Source of the DNA: Candidatus Nanohalarchaeota archaeon
GTDB taxonomy: Archaea > EX4484-52
DNA: 9,204 nucleotides
Direction: 5' to 3'
Assembly: GCA_030632385.1 (NCBI GenBank)
Contig: DAOVUW010000030.1
Coordinates: 1-9,204 of the forward strand
Every line of letters starts with the position of its first letter. The stretch's first letter is position 1. Shown here in pieces: positions 1 through 5,310 of this stretch. The position numbers and the translations under genes were made by a program. The notes under the pieces are model-generated. The model was not told the origin of the DNA, searched no databases, and saw only the letters and a list, made by a program, of their open reading frames with translations.

Positions 1-1
1 C

Positions 2-241
2 AATCTTGGAAATTGGTTTACCTGCGTCAAGATTGAAGGGGTTGAACCGACTAATAATTTTGCAGAGCGCGCACTACGCGCGACCATAGCAAATCGCAAA
101 ATTATTGGGGCGTGTCGGTCAGAGACAGGAAAAGAGAATTATGAGGCATTGGCGTCGTTGATTGCCTCATGGCAATTGAAAAATCTTAACTTGAAAGTAG
201 AGCTCAAAAATATGCTGGTAAAGAATCTTTGTTTTTGCTAA
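2..241 (+). CDS. IS66-family transposase, C-terminal part (5' end outside window)
   Basis: The frame is open from the left edge and ends in TAA at 239-241. It reads VEGVEPTNN-like sequence (IEGVEPTNNFAERALR) followed by RKIIGACRSETGKENYEALASLI. This is the C-terminal signature of IS66-type DDE transposases: a TNN.AER.LR block carrying the last catalytic acidic residue, then RK..G..S..G and a helix with SLI. IS66 elements usually carry accessory genes as well; none is visible here. Base composition is clearly richer in G+C than the genes to the right (for example GCGCGCACTACGCGCG), which suggests transfer from another genome. The gene is cut by the window edge, so I cannot tell whether the element is intact upstream. 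The frame ends normally in a lysine-rich tail. No terminal inverted repeat is obvious between 242 and 288. Family assignment is fairly secure; activity is unknown. Confidence 0.8.
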   Translation, partial: NLGNWFTCVKIEGVEPTNNFAERALRATIANRKIIGACRSETGKENYEALASLIASWQLKNLNLKVELKNMLVKNLCFC

Positions 242-255
242 ACAAATACGAAAAA

Positions 256-266
256 TTTATTAAAAT
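256..266 (+). promoter_or_regulatory. TATA-like box for the EamA transporter gene
   Basis: TTTATTAAAAT is centred about 28 nt before the ATG at 289. This is the spacing expected of an archaeal TATA box that drives a leaderless transcript. No Shine-Dalgarno sequence precedes the ATG, which fits. Judged by eye only. Confidence 0.35.
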
Positions 267-288
267 AATATACACAGTAATTAGTACT

Positions 289-1125
289 ATGAAGTTGAAT
301 CCTCACTTAGAGGTAATTATTGCTGCCATAATTTGTGGAACCAATGGGGTGTTTGTAAAATCCATGAACTTGCCGCCCACTACAATATCTTTTTTTAGAT
401 TGGCAATACCTGTAATCATTCTTTTGCTTTATTTTAAATTAAAGAAAATAAATCTTATTGCTGTCGAAAACAAGCAGCTTATGTTTTTTGTTTCATTTCT
501 TTTTGGGATCAAGACACTATTAATGGTGTTGGGTTTTCAATTAGCCCCAATAAGCACCGCTACAATAATTGTTTATACCTGGCCAATTTTTGCCACAATA
601 TTTAGCACAATCATTTTGAAGGAAAAAATTATCAAAAGAAATATTTATCTATTGATGTTGGCATTTACAGGAACAGTATTTATATTTTTCAATCAAAAAA
701 TATCTTTTGGAAATCTTGAATTTTTAGGATTGATGTTTATGTTCGCGACTGCAATTTTACATGCATTTGTAATTGTTATCTTCAAGGGACAATCTGATAA
801 AAATTCAAAATATGAAACAATCTTCTATCAAAATATAATCGGATTCCTGATGTTTTTGCCATTTATCTTTATCAATAAGCCTCTGCCAAATCTATTGCAG
901 ACAGGAATGGGCATTGCTTACGGCACATTTATCGGGCTTGTGGCGTACATTTTCTTTTTTTCAGCGCTTAAAAAAATAAAAGCTTCGACAGCATCTCATT
1001 TAACTTATGTGGAAGTTGTAAGTGCAATTATATTTGGAATGATTATATTTAAAGAATCGCTAACTTGGAATGTTATAGTCGGAGGATTATTAATAATTAC
1101 TTCAACTTATTTATTGAAAAGATAA
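289..1125 (+). CDS. EamA/DMT-superfamily transporter (RhaT-like permease)
   Basis: A 278-aa membrane protein made of two EamA repeats, about ten helices in all. Repeat 1 covers roughly residues 8-135 and carries GTNGVFVKS, then the family's typical helix and loop YTWPIFATIFSTIILKEKI (96-114). Repeat 2 covers about 143-276 and ends with the equivalent YVEVVSAIIFGMIIFKESL (240-258). Members export or import small metabolites such as amino acids, nucleotides or sugars across the cell membrane; the substrate cannot be read from sequence. I chose the ATG at 289 because the in-frame TTG at 229 would overlap the transposase tail and add a polar, lysine-rich leader, and because a TATA-like box sits about 28 nt upstream of 289. 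The stop is TAA. The gene stands alone on this strand and converges on the 168-aa protein with a 42-bp gap. Its A+T-rich composition matches the other genes here, unlike the transposase fragment. Confidence 0.88.
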   Translation: MKLNPHLEVIIAAIICGTNGVFVKSMNLPPTTISFFRLAIPVIILLLYFKLKKINLIAVENKQLMFFVSFLFGIKTLLMVLGFQLAPISTATIIVYTWPIFATIFSTIILKEKIIKRNIYLLMLAFTGTVFIFFNQKISFGNLEFLGLMFMFATAILHAFVIVIFKGQSDKNSKYETIFYQNIIGFLMFLPFIFINKPLPNLLQTGMGIAYGTFIGLVAYIFFFSALKKIKASTASHLTYVEVVSAIIFGMIIFKESLTWNVIVGGLLIITSTYLLKR

Positions 1126-1127
1126 TC

Positions 1128-1140
1128 TAAGAACTTCTTA
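1128..1140. terminator. Short palindrome between convergent genes
   Basis: TAAGAA-C-TTCTTA is a perfect 13-bp palindrome starting 2 bp after the stop codon of the transporter gene, in the 42-bp gap between two convergent genes. The loop is too small for a good hairpin and no long T run follows. A role in bidirectional transcript ending is only a possibility. Confidence 0.2.
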
Positions 1141-1167
1141 AATATTAAAACAAAACAAATTTATATC

Positions 1168-1674
1168 TCAATATGCTCTCCTAAGACGATCCTGCATGAT
1201 TCTTATCTCGCTTAAAATCTGTACATTCTGTGCTTTAATAGTTCTCAATTCAATCATTACCGTATCTAACTTTTCCATTTCAGCAGAATTTCCATCAACA
1301 TCTATAGATAAAGGAGGTGGCTCTTCAAAAGGAATCTTGTTTTGTTGTTCAAAATCATTGGAAGGATATCTTTGCCCATAAGAATTGTGATTATTGGGTG
1401 CCTGTGGTTGGTAGGTTTGCTGTTGTGGCCGGTGAGTACGCAATACATTATGTGATCTCGGTTCGTAAGAATTCATATCGTGAGATTCCTGATGCATGTT
1501 TTCATTAGGATTTACCTCGTGTCTTGTTGGTTCAGTCTCTTGAGTATCATTGACTGAAAAATCTTTTGGATAGCTGTTTTGATTTGCTTCCATCATGTGT
1601 CTTGAAAAAGAATCATCGTTTTCTTTTTTATGTAAAAAAGGAATCTTGTTTTTTATTTTACTTAATAAACTCAT
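1168..1674 (-). CDS. Hypothetical protein with disordered linker and C-terminal coiled coil, divergent from HerA
   Basis: A 168-aa protein that I do not recognise by name. Residues 1-20 are a basic, lightly hydrophobic head (MSLLSKIKNKIPFLHKK). Residues 20-125 are rich in N, Q, H, P, S and E and look disordered, with a proline-rich patch EEPPPL near 117-122. Residues 131-166 form a likely amphipathic coiled coil (leucine/isoleucine heptads through EKLDTVMIELRTIKAQN to RIMQDRLRR). I chose the ATG at 1672-1674, not the upstream in-frame start at 1794: it has a TTATATAA box about 25 nt upstream, and the longer form would run through the divergent promoter and 81 bp into the HerA gene. The stop is TGA. 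The gene shares a 39-bp divergent promoter with the HerA ATPase, so it is probably co-regulated and may be a partner or adaptor that oligomerises through its coiled coil. That role is inference. Confidence 0.72.
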   Translation of the reverse strand: MSLLSKIKNKIPFLHKKENDDSFSRHMMEANQNSYPKDFSVNDTQETEPTRHEVNPNENMHQESHDMNSYEPRSHNVLRTHRPQQQTYQPQAPNNHNSYGQRYPSNDFEQQNKIPFEEPPPLSIDVDGNSAEMEKLDTVMIELRTIKAQNVQILSEIRIMQDRLRRAY

Positions 1675-1680
1675 AATGAT

Positions 1681-1702
1681 TAATATTAATAAAATTATAT
1701 AA
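1681..1702. promoter_or_regulatory. Compact divergent promoter (168-aa gene / HerA gene)
   Basis: The 39 bp between the two start codons hold two TATA-like stretches. TTATATAA (1695-1702) is self-complementary and centred about 25 nt before the minus-strand ATG (1674). AATATTAATA (1682-1691) is centred about 27 nt before the plus-strand ATG (1714). Both spacings suit leaderless archaeal transcripts. The two core promoters overlap physically, so initiation in one direction may interfere with the other. Confidence 0.5.
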
Positions 1703-1713
1703 GCATTATTGTT

Positions 1714-3279
1714 ATGGACAAAAAAAAACAGCAGGTCTGTCAAATAATTGGCGGAAGCATTGGCAATCTTGAAGCAAGACAGAAAAACAACCAAATAATA
1801 GAACTAGGAGAATTACTTATATCTCATATAGATGAAAACCAGTATGCAGTTTATCAGGTAAATGATGTCTCTTACTCGACACAGATGGAGCAAAAAACAA
1901 TAGAACTCATGAGCGGCATGCATCTTGAAAACCAGACCGACGAAGAAATAGCTTTCTTTGACAAAGATCTGCGATCTTACAATATTGTCAATATGAAAAA
2001 TCTTGCAATTATTGAAAAGAAAAACAAAAAATTTAAAGTAAAAGCCCCGAAAACACTTCCTGATTTTTTCAGCAATATTTATCGCATAAGCGAAGACGAA
2101 TTGTTTTTCCTTGAAAAACCCCAAATTCCGCTGTATTTTGGCAAACTAAGAAGCGGTTCAACTGTTTTTGAAAAAGACGTTTACCTTGATGCAAATGAGG
2201 TTTTGAGCCATCATATTTTATTCTGCGCAACAACAGGCAAGGGAAAATCAAATTTCCTGAAAAATATCCTCTGGCACAACATTGGCGTAGAGTCAAATGG
2301 CATACTCGTCCTTGATGCCCACGATGAATATTTTGGCAGGGGCGCAAAAAAAGGACTTAAAAACCACGATGATTTTTCCCAGAATGCCATTTATTACACA
2401 AACTTTAAAGCCCCTTTCGGCTCCAAAACATTCTATATAAATATTGCAGATATCCGTCCTTCTCATTTTGAAGGGTCTGGAAATTTCTCAGACGCCCAAA
2501 AAGAAGCGATGAGATTCTATTATCAATTATTTGACAAGAAATGGATTCCTGAAATATTTAATGACGACAATATCGAAGCTTACCAGGAAGTCCAGAAAGG
2601 AACAATTCTTGTGTTGAGAAGAAAATTCTCCAGAATTTTATCGTGCCAAAAAGGAGAAAAAGGAACTCTCGTCTTCAAGGATATTTTTTCTGACACAAAA
2701 GGAGAGCGCACAATAAAAGATATTGCTGATGAACTCGAAAGCGGAAAAACTGTAGTTCTCGACTGCTCTCATTTTTCAGGAAGCATAGAGATGCTTATTG
2801 GCTCGATGATAATGGAAACAATGTTTTACAGGTACAAAAATTATTCAAAGACCGGCGAACTGGATAACAAGCCGGTTGTCTCTGTAGTGATTGAAGAAGC
2901 CCCGAGAGTGATAGGCAAAGATGTTCTTGCAAAAGGAAGCAATATTTTCGGGACAATCGCCCGCGAAGGACGAAAATTCAAGATCGGATTAATCGCAATT
3001 ACACAACTCCCAAGTTTGATTCCGCGCGAGATTCTGGCAAACATGAACACAAAAGTAATTATGGGTGTAGAAATGGCGCAGGAAAGAGAAGCAATAATAA
3101 GCACAACTTCGCAGGACTTATCAGAGGATTCAAAAAATATTGCATCATTGAATAAAGGAGAAGCAATTATTTCTTCTACGTTTGTGCCGTTTGCTGTTCC
3201 TATTTATTGTCCCTTATTTGAGACAAATGTAGATGAAAAGGAAGTCAGTAAAATTCGAAAGAGTGTTTTTGGGATGTGA
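1714..3279 (+). CDS. HerA/DUF87-type hexameric DNA-translocase-like ATPase
   Basis: A 521-aa P-loop ATPase of the HerA-FtsK type. Residues 1-160 resemble the HAS-barrel N-domain of HerA (IGGSIGNLEARQ start, beta-rich). Walker A is ATTGKGKS (172-179); HILFCATTGKGKSNFLKN matches the HerA pattern of GATGSGKS plus N. The following strand gives ILVLDAHDEYFG (197-208), the HerA D.H.EY motif. Walker B is VVIEEAPRVIG (391-401), with EE in place of the usual DE. A sensor-like strand LIAITQLPS (426-434) follows AREGRKFKIG (416-425), where R420 is in the place of the family's conserved GR. HerA proteins form hexameric rings that translocate DNA; in many archaea they pair with the nuclease NurA and with Mre11-Rad50 in end resection. 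No NurA, Mre11 or Rad50 is in this window. The neighbour is instead the divergent coiled-coil protein. The protein ends in RKSVFGM and TGA, and a similar tail recurs at 3446-3514. Stand-alone DUF87 ATPases linked to membrane or transfer systems are an alternative role. Confidence 0.9.
   Translation: MDKKKQQVCQIIGGSIGNLEARQKNNQIIELGELLISHIDENQYAVYQVNDVSYSTQMEQKTIELMSGMHLENQTDEEIAFFDKDLRSYNIVNMKNLAIIEKKNKKFKVKAPKTLPDFFSNIYRISEDELFFLEKPQIPLYFGKLRSGSTVFEKDVYLDANEVLSHHILFCATTGKGKSNFLKNILWHNIGVESNGILVLDAHDEYFGRGAKKGLKNHDDFSQNAIYYTNFKAPFGSKTFYINIADIRPSHFEGSGNFSDAQKEAMRFYYQLFDKKWIPEIFNDDNIEAYQEVQKGTILVLRRKFSRILSCQKGEKGTLVFKDIFSDTKGERTIKDIADELESGKTVVLDCSHFSGSIEMLIGSMIMETMFYRYKNYSKTGELDNKPVVSVVIEEAPRVIGKDVLAKGSNIFGTIAREGRKFKIGLIAITQLPSLIPREILANMNTKVIMGVEMAQEREAIISTTSQDLSEDSKNIASLNKGEAIISSTFVPFAVPIYCPLFETNVDEKEVSKIRKSVFGM
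3265..3279 (+). repeat. Direct repeat, copy 1 (3' end of the HerA gene)
   Basis: GTTTTTGGGATGTGA encodes the last residues VFGM and the stop of HerA. It recurs at 3500-3514 with one mismatch (14 of 15 identical), in frame with a second VFGM-stop. Confidence 0.6.
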
Positions 3280-3284
3280 TTAAA

Positions 3285-3416
3285 GTATCCTGTTGTAAAG
3301 GGATAAAAATGTAGATTTTATCCCGATTCAAAGGGATAAAAACAAATATTTTATGCCGTTGGAAAGGTATAAAAATGTAGATTCTATACCGTTGGAAAGG
3401 TATAAAAGCAAGTACC
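3285..3416. repeat. 33-bp tandem repeat array with internal hairpins
   Basis: Three full units with a strict 33-bp period plus partial units at both ends. Unit 1: GGGATAAAA (3300-3308), 7-nt loop, TTTTATCCC (3316-3324), a perfect 9-bp stem. Unit 2: GGGATAAAA (3333-3341), 7-nt loop, TTTTATGCC (3349-3357), one mismatch. Unit 3: GGTATAAAA (3366-3374), 7-nt loop, TTCTATACC (3382-3390), one mismatch. Unit 4 keeps GGTATAAAA (3399-3407) and a shortened TACC. A half-unit (TATCC then TGTTGTAAAG) precedes unit 1 just after the HerA stop. Between units 1 and 3 both arms change together (GGG/CCC to GGT/ACC), so pairing is kept. The array lies between two convergent genes and could act as a bidirectional terminator or RNA-end stabiliser, or be a protein-binding array. 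It also reads as an 11-residue peptide repeat in one frame (see the small ORF). Confidence 0.75.
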
Positions 3417-3514
3417 TTGATTTAATATTTCAGGAAAAGAAAGATTATTGTCTTCTGTTTGATGATGATGAGGCAGAGGAAGAAAATTTTAGAAGAAACG
3501 TTTTTGGCATGTGA
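3353..3514 (+). pseudogene. Small ORF: 11-residue repeats plus a HerA-like C-terminal tail (possible remnant)
   Basis: From the ATG at 3353 this frame encodes 53 aa ending in TGA at 3512-3514. The frame is open further back, to 3299, without an ATG. The repeats give R-D-K-N-V-D-F-I-P-I-Q, R-D-K-N-K-Y-F-M-P-L-E and R-Y-K-N-V-D-S-I-P-L-E. The tail DYCLLFDDDEAEEENFRRN plus VFGM parallels the HerA tail IYCPLFETNVDEKEVSKIR plus KSVFGM: YC.LF, an acidic stretch, then R..VFGM and stop at nearly the same spacing. The likely history is duplication of the HerA 3' end with decay of the rest, or a leftover of a lost second HerA copy. It may instead be a small expressed protein; no clear promoter or ribosome site is seen. 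An upstream in-frame TAA at 3296-3298 blocks extension into HerA, which is in another frame. Confidence 0.4.
3500..3514 (+). repeat. Direct repeat, copy 2 (second VFGM-stop)
   Basis: GTTTTTGGCATGTGA differs from 3265-3279 at one base and again encodes VFGM and a stop, 235 bp downstream and in a different frame from HerA. Confidence 0.6.
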
Positions 3515-3524
3515 ACTCATAAAT

Positions 3525-4787
3525 TTATTGAATCTGCTCTTTTAGCAGATATTTATATCCAGGAACAATATTAATTGTCTTGCCGTCAATTATTCTCTTT
3601 TCTTCTGTCTTGTAAGAAAGGATAAAACCTTCATCAATATTATATTTTTTCATAAATGCCATCAGTCCTTTGGTATTTATTTTACCATATTTTATTTCTA
3701 TAGGAATTGGTTTTTCTCCGGATAGTATTATATCGACTTCATTCTTATATGAGTCCCGCCAGAAATATTCTGCCTTTAATTGATTAATAATGACGGATTC
3801 AAATACTTGTGATTTTGACATAGTATCTTCCTTGAATAAAATATCTGTGCATGAAAATACAGGGTAATATTTTTTTAGTTTTCTCTCTGTTTTTCTTTTG
3901 TTTGGTGAAAAATTATATACTTTCCTGATTAAAAAAGACTGCTCAAGATAGGTCATATAATTTGAAAGACTCTGCCTTGAAATATTCATGTCTTTTGACA
4001 TGTCTGTAAAATCAACAAGCTGTCCCGGGTTTTCCATCAATATATTGAGCAGGGAATCAAGCACAGAAACATCGCGGACACCAAACAATGCAGGAATATC
4101 CTGATAGATAATTTTCTCAACTATGCTTTCTTTTGTGTATTTTTTTATGATTTCTTTTTCTTTTATCTCAATCAGTTCAGGAAACCCGCAAGTCAAAATA
4201 AATTCATTAAACAGTTTCAATAGCTCTTTTTCATAAAGACCAACAGGAGTGTAATTGACATCTTTAAAGTCAAGAAATTCCCTGAATGAAAGAGGCTCTA
4301 CCTTGAATTCAAAAATCCTTCCTGCTAGGGTTTCTTTTGATTTCTTTTTTATGAATAACGACTCTGAACCGGAGATTATTATTTTTATATTTTTTGAAAA
4401 AATATCATAGATGCTCTTTATCTTGTCTTCCCAATTTGAAAGTTTTTGTATTTCGTCAAGCAAAAGCAGATAATTTCCATCCCTTAAATTCTTTTCTGTC
4501 ATCTCTTCATATTCTTTCATTATTTGTCTTATGTCGGTGTTCCTGAAATCATCAAATGAAAAATATATTATGCTTTTTGGATCAAAACCTTCTTTTATTT
4601 TGTCTTCTGCAATTTTGCGCATAATCGTGGTTTTTCCTACTCTTCGCAATCCTGTTATTGCAATTATCTGTGGCATAGGCATATATTTTTGGATTTGGGC
4701 ATAAATTTCCCTGTTTTTAAAATCCAATTTAAAGTCCTCTTTCCACCATGGGTTTAAGTCCTGCAATATTTCTTTAATTTGTGTCAT
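3525..4787 (-). CDS. AAA_14/DUF4143-type ATPase with PD-(D/E)XK-like C-terminal domain
   Basis: A 420-aa protein of the family usually annotated as 'ATP-binding protein, AAA_14 plus DUF4143', common and often multicopy in archaea and bacteria. N-terminal ATPase: Walker A GLRRVGKTT (46-54), Walker B YLLLLDEIQKL (106-116), sensor strand IKIIISGSES (134-143), then LAGRIFEFKVEPLSFREFL (154-172), a family hallmark. Residues about 240-295 contain a winged-helix-like segment (TDMSKDMNISRQSLSNYMTYLEQSFLI region). The C-terminus has a nuclease-like core: E330, D352 in NEVDIIL, and E364 and K366 in PIEIKYG, matching E...D...ExK. Length is normal and the gene appears intact; the stop is TAA. The physiological role of the family is poorly known; DNA-related or mobile-element-related functions are often suspected. 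It converges on HerA across the hairpin array and has motif-rich upstream DNA (4788-4844) that suggests specific regulation. Confidence 0.9.
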   Translation of the reverse strand: MTQIKEILQDLNPWWKEDFKLDFKNREIYAQIQKYMPMPQIIAITGLRRVGKTTIMRKIAEDKIKEGFDPKSIIYFSFDDFRNTDIRQIMKEYEEMTEKNLRDGNYLLLLDEIQKLSNWEDKIKSIYDIFSKNIKIIISGSESLFIKKKSKETLAGRIFEFKVEPLSFREFLDFKDVNYTPVGLYEKELLKLFNEFILTCGFPELIEIKEKEIIKKYTKESIVEKIIYQDIPALFGVRDVSVLDSLLNILMENPGQLVDFTDMSKDMNISRQSLSNYMTYLEQSFLIRKVYNFSPNKRKTERKLKKYYPVFSCTDILFKEDTMSKSQVFESVIINQLKAEYFWRDSYKNEVDIILSGEKPIPIEIKYGKINTKGLMAFMKKYNIDEGFILSYKTEEKRIIDGKTINIVPGYKYLLKEQIQ

Positions 4788-4830
4788 GTTAAGTTAACGT
4801 TAATTCTATTTAATGTTAAGTATAGTTAAC
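4788..4830 (-). promoter_or_regulatory. Putative operator: two GTTAAG/GTTAAC clusters flanking a TATA-like box
   Basis: Immediately upstream of the minus-strand ATG (4785-4787), read on the plus strand: GTTAAG (4788-4793), GTTAAC (4793-4798), GTTAA (4799-4803), the TATA-like TATTTAAT (4808-4815), then GTTAAG (4815-4820) and GTTAAC (4825-4830). GTTAAC is itself a palindrome. One cluster lies between the box and the start codon and one on the far side, an arrangement typical of repressor sites over a core promoter. Autoregulation by the winged-helix segment of the ATPase is possible but not shown. Confidence 0.45.
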
Positions 4831-4835
4831 TTAGA

Positions 4836-4844
4836 TTTATAAAG
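4836..4844 (-). promoter_or_regulatory. Alternative TATA box for the AAA_14/DUF4143 gene
   Basis: TTTATAAAG is a stronger TATA match than TATTTAAT at 4808-4815, but is centred about 53 nt before the ATG. If used, the transcript would have a leader of roughly 27 nt covering the first GTTAAG/GTTAAC cluster. The sequence does not decide between the two. Confidence 0.35.
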
Positions 4845-4872
4845 ATTGTTGTAATCACATAAACTTTAAATT

Positions 4873-4963
4873 ATAATGTCTAAAACTAAGCTCTTTGGAT
4901 TACTACCTGATTCCTCGACCATATTGCACTCTTTGGTCGTATGGCACATAATTGGACATTATG
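4873..4963. repeat. Inverted-repeat-bounded 90-bp segment with internal hairpins
   Basis: ATAATGTC (4873-4880) and GACATTAT (4955-4962) form a perfect 8-bp inverted repeat. Inside are a stem CGACCA/TGGTCG (4916-4921 with 4934-4939, 12-nt loop) and a direct repeat CTCTTTGG (4891-4898 and 4929-4936). At the right end CATAAT-TGGAC-ATTATG (4947-4963) is a further symmetric site. No flanking target duplication was found. It could be a small structured RNA, a MITE-like remnant or a recombinase/regulator site. Confidence 0.35.
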
Positions 4964-4970
4964 CGTAATA

Positions 4971-5282
4971 TTACTCGATAGAAATGTCTTTGCATATGAC
5001 TCGTATCTCCTCCTTAGTTATAGATGTAGTTTCGATTTCAGTGCCTGATGGACAGGCGAATTTAATGTTATTGGTAGAAAAATTATTTGTGACTAATTGA
5101 TCAAAGTCTCCTAATTTAGCTTTAAATTCATTAAACTCTTGATTAATTATTATTTGTTGATTTGAAGTCTGATAAAGAAAATAGGAATTAATGATGAGTC
5201 CAAATATTGCTACAATTACACCACCTAAAAGTATTTTTTGATTTCTTGTCCACTTATTTCCTCCAGATTTGTCTGAACTCAT
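4971..5282 (-). CDS. Small single-pass membrane protein, hypothetical
   Basis: A 103-aa protein that I do not recognise. It has a basic, soluble N-terminus (1-17), one membrane helix at about 18-38 (ILLGGVIVAIFGLIINSYFLY), then a 65-residue domain that starts with a short helical or coiled segment (39-68) and ends in a small domain with two cysteines (C77 in FACPSG and C97 in RVICKD). The two cysteines would be exported and could form a disulfide. Positive residues before the helix predict an outside C-terminus. The start ATG at 5280-5282 is supported by TTTTAAAA (5303-5310), centred about 25 nt upstream; there is no Shine-Dalgarno sequence. The stop is TAA. The gene lies in the same direction as the ATPase gene, but the 183-bp gap and separate promoters argue against a shared transcript. 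Confidence 0.65.
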   Translation of the reverse strand: MSSDKSGGNKWTRNQKILLGGVIVAIFGLIINSYFLYQTSNQQIIINQEFNEFKAKLGDFDQLVTNNFSTNNIKFACPSGTEIETTSITKEEIRVICKDISIE

Positions 5283-5302
5283 ATATTTACTATCATTAAT
5301 AA

Positions 5303-5310
5303 TTTTAAAA
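5303..5310 (-). promoter_or_regulatory. TATA-like box for the 103-aa membrane protein gene
   Basis: TTTTAAAA is centred about 25 nt before the minus-strand ATG at 5282, the leaderless spacing also seen at other genes in the window. Confidence 0.35.

Noticed and set aside
64..80. GCGCG/CGCGC inverted repeat near the left edge
   Set aside because: It lies within the conserved AERALRA codons of the transposase and is explained by coding of alanine and arginine in G+C-rich DNA.
229..288. TTG start at 229 for the transporter
   Set aside because: It would overlap the transposase tail and add a polar leader not typical of EamA proteins. The ATG at 289 has a well-spaced TATA-like box.
1675..1794. 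Longer start (1794) for the 168-aa minus-strand protein
   Set aside because: The extension covers the divergent promoter and the first 81 bp of HerA coding sequence. The ATG at 1674 is better supported.
3285..3416. The tandem repeats as a CRISPR array
   Set aside because: The 33-bp units are contiguous, with only a 7-nt loop inside each palindrome. There are no spacers of CRISPR length and no cas genes.
4876..4968. 30-codon plus-strand frame (MSKTKLFGLLPDSSTILHSL...)
   Set aside because: Too short to judge, with no recognisable motif and no well-placed promoter. It coincides with the inverted-repeat segment, which may explain its composition.
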